In this document: positions 57,086-64,000 of the stretch, one piece after another
Layout: every line of letters starts with the position of its first letter
How positions within the stretch are numbered: position 1 is the stretch's first letter
Assembly (NCBI RefSeq): GCF_024199795.1
Contig: NZ_JANADK010000001.1
Coordinates: 2,728,001 to 2,792,000, forward strand
DNA: 64,000 nucleotides
Source of the DNA: Bradyrhizobium sp. CCGB01
Lineage (GTDB): Bacteria > Pseudomonadota > Alphaproteobacteria > Rhizobiales > Xanthobacteraceae
Direction of reading: 5' to 3'
Translations under genes and position numbers: made by a program
Notes under the pieces: model-generated
Seen by the model: the letters and a program-made list of their open reading frames with translations, nothing else
Told to the model about the DNA's origin: nothing
Database searches by the model: none

Positions 57086-57364
57086 ACAAATCCTATCCCA
57101 GCCCCAGTGTGGGTTGGGACACCATTTCGATGAAACGCGGCTCCATCAGTCTTAGTTCCAATGAAAGGCGGCACGGCTCGTATTAAGGATGACGGAGGCC
57201 GCCCCCAAAGTCACATTGCAAGCGTAGCCATAAGCCCAGAGGACGGTGTGCGAAGTGCGCCCGCCGAGCCGGCTTTCCAGCTTGAATGCCATTTCGGCCC
57301 GCGCAGACTGGGAAAGTTGCCGCCTTGCAAGCTTGCTGTCCGATCGGTCGGCTTAGCCGGGCGG
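57086..57364. other. Gap between hybrid kinase and receiver genes
   Basis: About 280 bases between two leftward genes; holds only shadow frames. Promoter for the kinase gene probably lies here. Confidence 0.35.
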
Positions 57365-57726
57365 CTAGTTTAGGAGCGCCTCAAAATGAGACTTAAGTTC
57401 GTTTTGCAAGTATGGTTTGGACAAGAACCGCGTTCCCGAAGGCATCTGGTCGCTGGGAGGCGTGACTGACCCGAAGTCACAAGGAGCAGAATCGGTGGCC
57501 ATCGGTCTCTGACGACCGCGATGAGCCTTAGCCCGTTCATCGAGCCCGGCATCTGAATATCAGTGAACAGAATGTCGATGTCGTTCCGCCGCTCGAGCAG
57601 CTCTATCGCCTCGTCGGCGTCAGCGGCTTCGATCGCCTCAAAACCCAGCTCCCTCACCATATCGGCTGCGCCAGAACGGAGGAGGAAATCATCCTCGACA
57701 ATCAAGACGACGGGCATGCTACTCAC
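57365..57726 (-). pseudogene. Single-domain response regulator, frameshifted
   Basis: From ATG 57726: SSMPVVLIVEDDFLLRSGAA with acidic triad residues, then DILFTDIQMPGSMNGLRLIA with phospho-Asp, to LLLVTSGQ. After a missing base near 57466 the frame goes to an early stop (57370). The expected C-terminus, DQMPSGTRFLSKPYLQNELK with the switch Lys in S-K-P-Y, is in the next frame and ends at TAG 57365-57367. The one-base loss removes the conserved Lys, so the product should be unable to signal normally. Confidence 0.7.
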
Positions 57727-57843
57727 AATGCGTTTTTAGTTTTCGATCAATCAGCCTTAACAGTCAGCCACTTGATAGGTTCCGGCGAACATTGTTCCGA
57801 TTGAACCGTTATAACGGGTCGAGGAGCTGAGAGGGCGTTTGCT

Positions 57844-59097
57844 ATGAACACTGGCCTGCGAGCGGATGTTGATGAGGTCCAGCACATCCACGCAGTTCCC
57901 AAAATAATTGACTCGGTTGGCCGTATCACCGGGATGCGTTTTGTCGCAATTGCGAGGGTGAGGACCGGCAATTGGGTCTGCTGTGCGGTGCGGGACCTCA
58001 CCGATTTTGGTTTGCCACTAGGCGGCGAGCTTCGCATTGAGAAGACGACAGGCCGCAAGACCAGCGAACACAGCGAGGTCGTCGTTATCAATGATGTTCA
58101 GACCGACGGTGTTTATTGTAATCACCCGTCTCCTGAGCAATACGGCTTTCGGAGCTATATTGCGGCGCCCATCAAGCTAGTTGATGGCGCGGTCTGGGGC
58201 ATGCTCTGCGCTCTCGATCCCGAGCCTCGCGATCTGGACCGACCTGAAGTGATCAGCACGTTCGAACTGTTTGCTGAGTTGATAGCTGCTCAGCTAAGCA
58301 TGAACGCGCGCTTTGAGCAGAGCCAATCTGATCTGTCGATCCACGAGTCCAGTCTGCGCAAGAGCGAGCACGATCGCATGTCGGCCGAAGAGAGCCTTAG
58401 GCTTAGCCAGGCCGATCTGGTGGATGAGAGGAGAACGGCTGAGTTGCGCGAACAGTTCATCGGAGTGCTGGGCCATGATCTGCGCAATCCGCTGGCCTCG
58501 ATCGACGCTGGTCTGCGCATCCTCCTGAGGGATATCAATGATGGTCGATCTCAGGCCGTTATCGCTGAAATGCAGAAGTCGGTCCTGCGGATGGCCGGGC
58601 TCGTCGATAACATCATGGATTTTGCCCGCGGGCGGTTGGGCGGCGGCTTGACGATCAAGCCCGACGCTCAACAGTCGCTAACCCCGGTTCTGGAGGGAGT
58701 GGTGAACGAAGTCAGGTTGGCGTGGCCTGACAGAAAAATCGAGACAGTCATCGAAATCAAAGAACCCGTCCGTTGCGATCGAAGTAAACTCGGTCAGCTC
58801 TTCTCCAACCTGTTGGGCAACGCCATCACCTATGGTGACCCGGAGAGAGCGGTCATGGTGACAGCTTGGACCAACGAGGCCGAGTTTACACTCTCCGTGA
58901 CGAACTACGGTACGCCGATATCTGACAAAGCAATGACGTATCTGTTTCAGCCCTACACGCGCGGCGACAGGCCCAGTCAGAACGGTCTGGGTCTGGGCTT
59001 GTATATTTCGTCGGAAATCGCGCGTGCCCACGGTGGTAAGCTGGACGCAGTGTCAACACCGAACGAAACGATTTTCACTTTCAAGATGCCGTTGTAG
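57844..59097 (+). CDS. GAF-domain histidine kinase
   Basis: 417 aa. GAF domain (residues about 10-155; GMRFVAIARVRTGNWVCCAV, SYIAAPIKLVDGAVWGMLCA). Linker with helical coiled-coil (HDRMSAEESLRLSQADLVDE). HisKA: LREQFIGVLGHDLRNPLASI, phospho-His about 210. ATP domain: RSKLGQLFSNLLGNAITYGD, NGLGLGLYISSEIARAHGGK. Soluble. It lies divergently 117 bases from the receiver gene. Probably a redox or gas sensor by family but no residue proves this. Confidence 0.9.
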   Translation: MNTGLRADVDEVQHIHAVPKIIDSVGRITGMRFVAIARVRTGNWVCCAVRDLTDFGLPLGGELRIEKTTGRKTSEHSEVVVINDVQTDGVYCNHPSPEQYGFRSYIAAPIKLVDGAVWGMLCALDPEPRDLDRPEVISTFELFAELIAAQLSMNARFEQSQSDLSIHESSLRKSEHDRMSAEESLRLSQADLVDERRTAELREQFIGVLGHDLRNPLASIDAGLRILLRDINDGRSQAVIAEMQKSVLRMAGLVDNIMDFARGRLGGGLTIKPDAQQSLTPVLEGVVNEVRLAWPDRKIETVIEIKEPVRCDRSKLGQLFSNLLGNAITYGDPERAVMVTAWTNEAEFTLSVTNYGTPISDKAMTYLFQPYTRGDRPSQNGLGLGLYISSEIARAHGGKLDAVSTPNETIFTFKMPL

Positions 59098-59544
59098 CAC
59101 TGGCTGAGCGACGTGGGTCTTGTGTGGCAGACACCCGGTTGGGATGCGCTGCGTCTTTCTGTCCCGCGAAGTCAATTTCGGATTTGCTCGCGAAACGCGT
59201 GGTTTCCCGGTGACTGCGCCTGGGGTACTCCACAACAATCACCGAAGGTGGTTATCGTTCTGCGATGCCAACGAGCAATCCTTTACATTTTCGATGAATC
59301 AAGTTCGGTTCCGTAATCTGTCGCTGGTTCGAAGAACAATGACCAGAAGCACCGTTCGCTTTTTCTTGAAGTTTGTGAATTGCTGATGTATGATCTGACG
59401 TATCGATACTGGCCGAACAACTGTTCCGCTTTCGCCTCAGTTCCTGACGGCGCGCACGTTTCAGACATTCTCCAACATCGACTAACCGCGCACGGACCGC
59501 GAGTCCGTGCGCCAACTCCTGCGCGTATACGAAAGAAAGACGTG
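59098..59544. promoter_or_regulatory. Long leader of the second cold-shock gene
   Basis: About 450 bases without a gene. As for cspA, a long untranslated leader is expected. Some frames exist upstream in phase with the cold-shock gene (from 59380) but have no protein-like composition. Confidence 0.4.
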
Positions 59545-59754
59545 ATGAACACAGGTACAGTGAAGTGGTTTAACAGCCAAAAGGGCTTTGGCTTTATCCA
59601 GCCGGCGAACGGTAGCAACGACGTTTTCGTTCATATCAGCGCGGTCGAACGCGCCGGGATGAGCACCCTGAATGAAGGTCAGACGCTGTCGTACGACGTC
59701 GTCGCAGACCGTCGTACGGGCAAGTCTGCTGCCGAAAATCTTCGTGCCGCTTAG
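59545..59754 (+). CDS. cspA: Cold-shock domain protein, copy 2
   Basis: 69 aa from the ATG at 59545. [20 protein letters not shown] and [20 protein letters not shown] contain RNP1 and RNP2. The frame is open upstream to 59380 but the extension is not cold-shock-like. Nucleic-acid chaperone. A terminator follows at 59814. Confidence 0.92.
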   Translation: MNTGTVKWFNSQKGFGFIQPANGSNDVFVHISAVERAGMSTLNEGQTLSYDVVADRRTGKSAAENLRAA

Positions 59755-59813
59755 TTAAGAACACCAGACCTGTCGCTCTAGCCACGGATGTACTGGCAGA
59801 GCTTTTGGTCCTG

Positions 59814-59845
59814 CCCCGCTCCCGGGTTATCGGGGCGGGGTTTTT
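59814..59845 (+). terminator. Rho-independent terminator
   Basis: Stem CCCCGCTCCCGG... paired with CGGGGCGGGG around GGGTTATC loop, followed by five T residues (59841-59845). Ends the cold-shock gene transcript. Confidence 0.8.
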
Positions 59846-59982
59846 CATTCAAGCAGGCAGAGAGATCGAAAAGCGGGCGCCCCTACGGCTTCCTTTGACT
59901 GTGGCTTGTGTCCGGTGACTACGTCACCATGTTCACCAGCCGCATCGGGAACGTGATTCCTCATTGTTAAGCAGGAGATCAA

Positions 59983-60222
59983 TTGAGCATCGTTAAACGT
60001 CATCTAGCCGAGCAAGAAGAACGCTTAGTCCTGATCGAGGAAATCTGTATCGATACAGGCGCGCTTGTCTTGGATACTGCGACAGACGAAGTCTACTTCT
60101 CCGCGGACGAAGCGGCACACAAGAACGCATACGTCACGGTATTCCAAGCCTGGGCAAAGGGCACGATCAAGGGCAGCGCGGAACAGATATTCGAGGCGAC
60201 AAAATCCATTCTCGAAGACTAA
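59983..60222 (+). CDS. Cassette B gene 1: conserved hypothetical, intact
   Basis: 79 aa from TTG at 59983 (ATG in copy A has become TTG, ribosome site AGGAGATC kept). Reads LAEQEERLVLIEEICIDTGA, LVLDTATDEVYFSADEAAHK and ends SAEQIFEATKSILED. This is the full-length version of the gene at 11763. Acidic alpha/beta protein; unknown function. Confidence 0.7.
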   Translation: MSIVKRHLAEQEERLVLIEEICIDTGALVLDTATDEVYFSADEAAHKNAYVTVFQAWAKGTIKGSAEQIFEATKSILED

Positions 60223-60263
60223 GTAAGACCGCCGATAGACCCGTAAACGCCGAGAAAGCAAAT

Positions 60264-60470
60264 ATGCCATACGCCTATAAGCTAAATGAAGAGGTTCGCC
60301 ACCACGCTCAAGGTCCCCAAGGACGCGCCGCAACTGAACTGCCAAGGATCTACACGATCGTACAGTGCATGCCGATCGAGTCCGATGGACGCGTAAAATA
60401 TCGCATCAAGTGCACGTCCGAGAACATTGAACGCGTGGTTACGGAAGATCAGCTTTCTTATCGCCACTGA
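60264..60470 (+). CDS. Cassette B gene 2: conserved hypothetical, intact
   Basis: 68 aa. Reads YAYKLNEEVRHHAQGPQGRA, IYTIVQCMPIESDGRVKYRI, KCTSENIERVVTEDQLS. It is the intact counterpart of the broken gene at 12041. Its C-terminal half looks like a small beta-barrel fragment (Y-x-I-V, V-K-Y-R-I-K). Function unknown. Confidence 0.7.
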   Translation: MPYAYKLNEEVRHHAQGPQGRAATELPRIYTIVQCMPIESDGRVKYRIKCTSENIERVVTEDQLSYRH

Positions 60471-60526
60471 TCTCCGCATCCCGAAGGGCTCGTCAGGCAG
60501 TGCCCGGAGCAGCAGGGAGGGAAAAA

Positions 60527-60675
60527 ATGTCAGACCGGCGCGAGCTATACCGGAGCCTAAACGGGGACGCATGGTTCATCGCACGCGAGCCCACAAACGT
60601 GACGGGAAGGAACCCGAACAACAAGCGTTGTTGCGATTGATCGGAACGCTGGTCGAGGTCCCGCCGTTTGCGTAC
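60527..60675 (+). pseudogene. Cassette B gene 3: internally deleted copy
   Basis: ATG at 60527 gives SDRRELYRSLNGDAWFIARE, then jumps from codons near EPTN to a frame out of register. The equivalent of 12390-12463 in copy A (about 75 bases) is missing, and the remaining end (EQQALLRLIGTLVEVPPFA) is in a different frame. A stop codon TAG in copy A is TAC here, so any read-through continues. Non-functional. Confidence 0.65.
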
Positions 60676-60767
60676 GGTCGACTCAGGCCGCCGACATGCT
60701 ACGAAAGATCTACGATCCTTCAGCCACTCCAGAAGCACCGGACGCACCGCTCAAGGGGTTCATCGAG
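60676..60767. other. Short gap
   Basis: About 90 bases between the broken cassette gene and a leftward gene; nothing seen. Confidence 0.3.
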
Positions 60768-60953
60768 TCACTTCGCGTAACCCTGTGATCGGAGCCAAGC
60801 GATCCGACGCTCTCCATTCATCCATTCGTCAATTTCGGCTTTGCTCGTGAAGCCCGTAATCTCTCGCGCTTCTGTGCCCGGGTACTCGGCGATGATAGCC
60901 CAGTCGCCTTCTGACTTACGAACTGGTTTGAAGTTCACTTTTATTTTTGCCAT
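60768..60953 (-). CDS. Small conserved hypothetical, 61 aa
   Basis: Reads MAKIKVNFKPVRKSEGDWAI, IAEYPGTEAREITGFTSKAE, IDEWMNGERRIAWLRSQGYA. A beta-hairpin start with W and Y, then a helix E-I-D-E-W-M-N and a closing basic/aromatic end. I recognise this as one of the common small rhizobial protein families (W-A-I-x-A, I-x-G-F, E-A-E-x-W-I). Function unknown. Confidence 0.7.
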   Translation of the reverse strand: MAKIKVNFKPVRKSEGDWAIIAEYPGTEAREITGFTSKAEIDEWMNGERRIAWLRSQGYAK

Positions 60954-61331
60954 GCCGAACTATGTAGGAAGGCGGCCGAAAAGGGAACCCCATTTTGCCA
61001 TGTTCGGCCCAGAGTAAGCACCAGACACCGCCCGCCTACCAGATGATGCCTTATGAGCTCCTCAGCAACGCACTCGACAGAATGATCAACTCGAGAAGAA
61101 GGCCAACGGTCAAACGGCAGACAAGCGCTGATCACCGCCCGATCTCGTTGCTCAAGCTTTTTCGGGTACCTAGAACGATGTCAGGTTAGCCACAGGCGAG
61201 GTCTGCAATGGTCAATGGCTGCCACGGCTGACCGCATGAACGTGGTCCGGTCACCAGTCGAAAGCGGACAGATTCGTGCTCTTTGCTGACCTCAGCGACA
61301 GACTAGAAGCGGTCGGTCCCTTTTCGCGCGA
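60954..61331. other. Intergenic region, nothing recognised
   Basis: About 380 bases between a leftward gene and the end of another leftward gene. Only shadow frames. The promoter of the 60953 gene is expected near its left part. Confidence 0.35.
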
Positions 61332-61862
61332 TCAGTCTGCGTCCTGCCACCTGCGCAGATCCGTCTGGTTATGATAGGCCATGCGGTCCGGCGTGGTGAT
61401 GAACTCTATCATCGTGCCCCAGGGCATGCGGCAGTAGCAGACCTTGTTTCCAGGACCTTTCTCGGTTGCGTAGGGAATAGCGCGCGGCGCGGTAAGGGGT
61501 GTGCCTCCCGCCTTCTCGAAGCGCTCGACCGATGCATCGATGTCGTCCGTGTAGAGAGCGAAGTGCGTGATGCCGAAGTCGCTCGCCCGAATCGGCTTGG
61601 CTTGCTCGGCACCGTGCATTTCGAAGAGCTCGATATCGGGTCCGGTCCCGATCTTGACCATCGCCTGCGCACGCACGACCGTTCCGGGAAAAGCGCCGAC
61701 GGCCCGCTCGAATTCGGGTCCTTGCCGTGGCGGATCCTGCGGTCCGAAGGACTGGTAGATCACTTGGCCGCCGAAAGCTTCCACCAGGAACGACTTTGCT
61801 GCTTCGATGTCGGGCACCGTGATGCCGATATGATTGACGCCGCGAATGACGGGTTTAGTCAT
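61332..61862 (-). CDS. VOC-family (glyoxalase/dioxygenase-like) protein
   Basis: 176 aa. Starts KPVIRGVNHIGITVPDIEAA, KSFLVEAFGGQVIY, second half: ITHFALYTDDIDASVERFEK, AGGTPLTAPRAIPYATEKGP, CYCRMPWGTMIEFITTPDRM. The two beta-alpha-beta-beta-beta modules of the vicinal oxygen chelate fold with metal ligand His in VNHIGI, His in ITHFAL and Glu in MIEFI. Could be a lactoylglutathione lyase-like, epimerase or ring-cleavage enzyme. The next genes (hydrolase, SDR, dehydrogenase) suggest a catabolic cluster. Confidence 0.8.
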   Translation of the reverse strand: MTKPVIRGVNHIGITVPDIEAAKSFLVEAFGGQVIYQSFGPQDPPRQGPEFERAVGAFPGTVVRAQAMVKIGTGPDIELFEMHGAEQAKPIRASDFGITHFALYTDDIDASVERFEKAGGTPLTAPRAIPYATEKGPGNKVCYCRMPWGTMIEFITTPDRMAYHNQTDLRRWQDAD

Positions 61863-61964
61863 GACAGTCTCCTTTGCTAGATTCGATCCATCGCGATCGC
61901 CGCGGGCGCAATGCGCCCGCAGCCTCGCGATCCGCCCGGTCGACGACGGCGCGGGCGCCGAGCT
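61863..61964. other. Short gap
   Basis: About 100 bases with the start region of the VOC gene (AAGGAGACTG before ATG, a strong ribosome site); nothing else. Confidence 0.4.
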
Positions 61965-62813
61965 TCAATTGGCCTTGAGGAACTCGATCAGGGCGGCTGC
62001 GACTTCATCCGGCCGCTCGTCCGCGACATAGTGGCTGCACCGCGCGATCGAGCCGCCCCTCACATTGGTGGCGAACTCCCTGAGCATCGGCACCATCTGC
62101 GCACCGAACCGCTGGTCCCCGCCCAGGCCAAGCACCGGTATCGCGAGCGGTTGCTTCTTGTACGCGAGCGCAGTCGCATGATCGGCGGCGAGGGTGCGGT
62201 ACCATTCCATGCCGCCACGCGTGCGGCCAGGAAGCGCCATCGCCTTGGCGTAGATCTCGATGTCCGCCGGATTGAAGGTGCTGTGATCGTAGAACCGCTC
62301 TGCCATGAAGGTCGAAACATAGTCATATTCACGGCCATGAATCAGGCGCTCTGGTAGATCCCGGTTCGTATGGAAGCCGAAGTGCCAGAGCCTTGCGGTC
62401 GTCGCCTCCCATCCGGTCCAGCCGGGAAGCGGAACGTCGAGCACAGCCAGGTGGGTAACAACTTCCCGATAGATGGCGGCCTGCGGCAAGGCGACCATTC
62501 CGCCGATGTCGTGTCCGCACACGGCGTAGCGTTCATGCCCAAGGGCAATCATCACCTCATGCGCGTCGCGCGCCATCGTCGCCTTGTCATAGCCGTCGAG
62601 CGGGCAGTCGGAAAAGCCAGCGCCGCGCAGATCCATGGCCACCACGCTGAAATACTCGGCCAGCAACGGCATCACGTGGTGCCATTCCCACCATGTTTCC
62701 GGCCAGCCGTGAAGCAGAAGGATCGGCGGGCCCGAGCCTCCTGTGACGGCGTTGATCTTGATGCCATTCACCGGCACCAGCTGCTGGGTAAACCCCTTCA
62801 AAGCTGAGATCAT
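61965..62813 (-). CDS. Alpha/beta hydrolase, haloacetate-dehalogenase/epoxide-hydrolase type
   Basis: 282 aa. Reads PPILLLHGWPETWWEWHHVM (HGWP oxyanion motif), FSVVAMDLRGAGFSDCPLDG, nucleophile Asp in AVCGHDIGGMVALPQAAIYR, tail SIARCSHYVADERPDEVAAA with the catalytic His. The Asp nucleophile (GHDIGG) and HGxP motif place it with epoxide hydrolases and haloacetate dehalogenases, not esterases. Soluble. It is in the same direction as the VOC and SDR genes, probable operon with them. Confidence 0.85.
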   Translation of the reverse strand: MISALKGFTQQLVPVNGIKINAVTGGSGPPILLLHGWPETWWEWHHVMPLLAEYFSVVAMDLRGAGFSDCPLDGYDKATMARDAHEVMIALGHERYAVCGHDIGGMVALPQAAIYREVVTHLAVLDVPLPGWTGWEATTARLWHFGFHTNRDLPERLIHGREYDYVSTFMAERFYDHSTFNPADIEIYAKAMALPGRTRGGMEWYRTLAADHATALAYKKQPLAIPVLGLGGDQRFGAQMVPMLREFATNVRGGSIARCSHYVADERPDEVAAALIEFLKAN

Positions 62814-62859
62814 GATCGCTTTCCAGTCAGATGTTGTTCAAACGGAGCTCGTGGCATGT

Positions 62860-63684
62860 TCACGGCTGCTCGAAATCGGTGGCGATCGCGATGTCGCGCC
62901 AGGCGTCGAGATCGCTGCGGAAGGCAGCCAGCTTCCGCTCAGCGATCGCGTGCGCGATCGGGCCGAGCGGCAGATGAAGCGGGGCGTCATCGGCGTCGAC
63001 TGCCTGCAGGATCACCGCGATCGCCTTGTCGGGATCGCCCGCCTGATTGCCGTTGTTGGTTTCGCGATAGTGCCTGCGGGAGCTCGCGGCGTATTCCGGC
63101 ATCTCGTTCGCCGCCACCGTGATCGAGCGGCCAAGGAAATCGGTGCGAAACGGCCCAGGTTCGACGATCAGCACGCGAATGCCGAACGGCTCCAGCTCGC
63201 CGGCGAGCGCTTCGGAAATCCCCTCCACGGCGAACTTGGCGGCGTTGTAATAACCTCCGCCGGCGCTGCCCGCGATGCCGGCGCCGGACGACATGTTGAC
63301 GATCGTTCCGCCCGAACGTCGCAGGACGGGCAGGGCGGCTCTGGTGGTTTCGATCAGACCGAAGACATTCACCTCGAACATCGCCCGATATTCCTCGGGC
63401 GTGCCTTCCTCGATCGCGCCGAACAGCCCGTAGCCGGCATTGTTCACGAGCACGTCAAACCCGCCAAAGGTCTCGACCGCCTTTGCGACCGCTGCCTTGG
63501 CTGCCGTCGCATCGGTCACGTCGAACGGCCAAGTGATCATGCGGCCACCGAAAGGCGCGGCCATTTCCTCGACCATCTTGACATCGCGGGCCGTCGCGAT
63601 GACCCGATCGCCCCGCTGTGCTGCAGCGAGCGCGAGCCGCTGGCCGAAGCCGCTTGAGCAGCCTGTGATGAGCCAGGTTTTCAT
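62860..63684 (-). CDS. Short-chain dehydrogenase/reductase
   Basis: 274 aa. Rossmann motif TWLITGCSSGFGQRLALAAA (TGxxxGxG), NNAGYGLFGAIEEGTPEEYR, catalytic Ser in GTIVNMSSGAGIAGSAGGGY, then YYNAAKFAVEGISEALAGEL with Tyr and Lys of YxxxK. The C-terminal half follows the classical SDR of the oxidoreductase YdfG/retinol-type group. NAD(P)-dependent oxidation of an alcohol; substrate unknown. 46 bases upstream of the hydrolase. Confidence 0.9.
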   Translation of the reverse strand: MKTWLITGCSSGFGQRLALAAAQRGDRVIATARDVKMVEEMAAPFGGRMITWPFDVTDATAAKAAVAKAVETFGGFDVLVNNAGYGLFGAIEEGTPEEYRAMFEVNVFGLIETTRAALPVLRRSGGTIVNMSSGAGIAGSAGGGYYNAAKFAVEGISEALAGELEPFGIRVLIVEPGPFRTDFLGRSITVAANEMPEYAASSRRHYRETNNGNQAGDPDKAIAVILQAVDADDAPLHLPLGPIAHAIAERKLAAFRSDLDAWRDIAIATDFEQP

Positions 63685-63720
63685 GACTTCTTCTCCAAGT
63701 TGTTTTCAAACGACGCCACG

Positions 63721-64000
63721 CTAGCCGCCGCGTACCGTCATATCGGCCATGATCGACCAGTCCTTCTCCCCGAGGCCCGCCGAGACAGCTTGGCTGAGCC
63801 CCTCGCGAACAGCTTCAAGCATCGGGAGCGTGCGTCCGATCTCGTTGCTGGCCTCAGTCGCCAGGCGCATGTCCTTGAGAGCGAGCCTGGCTTTGAAACC
63901 CGGCTCGAAAGATCGTTCCTTGATCTGCGTGCTGTAGCTCTCATAGGCGCGGCCCGAGAACAGGGTGCCCAAGATGAGTTCAAAGAAATCCGCGCGGCCG
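63721..64000 (-). CDS. Beta-hydroxyacid dehydrogenase, C-terminal part (window edge)
   Basis: Partial; runs off the right edge. Reads LILGTLFSGRAYESYSTQIK, FEPGFKARLALKDMRLATEA, LSQAVSAGLGEKDWSIMADM. This is the C-terminal helical domain of 3-hydroxyisobutyrate/6-phosphogluconate-type dehydrogenases (F-x-P-G-F-x-x-x-L-x-x-K-D-x-x-L-A, then G-x-x-D-x-S). NAD-binding part lies outside. Same direction as the SDR gene, probable operon. Confidence 0.8.
   Translation of the reverse strand, partial: GRADFFELILGTLFSGRAYESYSTQIKERSFEPGFKARLALKDMRLATEASNEIGRTLPMLEAVREGLSQAVSAGLGEKDWSIMADMTVRGG

Overview
The window reads as Bradyrhizobium or a close relative (Alphaproteobacteria, Rhizobiales). The evidence is high GC, dozens of 50-120 residue conserved hypothetical proteins of a style I associate with Bradyrhizobium, stand-alone LigD-type ligases, HWE/HisKA_2-type signalling, a cspA/rpsU neighbourhood and heat-shock and EcfG-like promoters of the alphaproteobacterial type. 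The assignment is by recognition, not by a search. No nodulation, nitrogen-fixation or secretion genes are present. The whole window looks like accessory DNA built from stacked integrations.

Layout. 0-5.2 kb: small hypotheticals, a broken antitoxin-like gene, a GAF/HisKA_2 sensor kinase, and a cysteine hydrolase coupled to a frameshifted partner. 5.4-15.7 kb: a stress and DNA-repair block: AlkB-like dioxygenase plus LigD-type ligase, DUF4142 protein, YciF/DUF892 ferritin-like protein, PepSY-like and general-stress-17M-like proteins, Hsp20 behind a sigma-32-like promoter, and a second LigD-type ligase. Three transcription units here have GGAAC-type (EcfG-like) promoter candidates. 15.8-26.1 kb: small hypotheticals, including three recurrent mini-families, with cspA, rpsU and an IS110 element. 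26.3-27.8 kb: a tyrosine integrase beside a 3' fragment of tRNA-Pro(GGG). 28-32.2 kb: more small hypotheticals, several frameshifted, and a ParB-like remnant. 32.7-37.6 kb: an intact aromatic catabolism cluster (LysR regulator, flavin reductase, NTF2-like protein, HpaB/TftD-type monooxygenase, hydroxyquinol 1,2-dioxygenase) expected to turn a phenol into hydroxyquinol and cleave it.

38.0-53.7 kb: a 15.7-kb integrated element. Its ends are a 17-bp direct repeat that is the 3' tip of tRNA-Glu(CUC). It carries an integrase and small DNA-binding proteins, a divergent three-gene operon ending in a TIR-like effector, a Tat-type sulfatase, and a leftward phage packaging operon (small replication-type proteins, resolvase, terminase, portal, spike-base-like protein). 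No capsid or tail genes are present, and terminase and portal are both frameshifted. It looks like a defective prophage or satellite carrying cargo. 53.7-64 kb: truncated genes beside the right attachment site, a signalling locus (PAS hybrid kinase, broken receiver, GAF kinase), a second cold-shock gene, a diverged second copy of the three-gene cassette at 11.8-12.5 kb, and an oxidoreductase/hydrolase cluster running off the right edge.

The strongest candidate for an undescribed system is the three-gene operon at 40.1-41.4 kb (two small HTH proteins and an HTH-TIR-like protein with overlapping genes). A second theme is about a dozen single-base lesions confined to small or mobile genes while all large metabolic and signalling genes are open.
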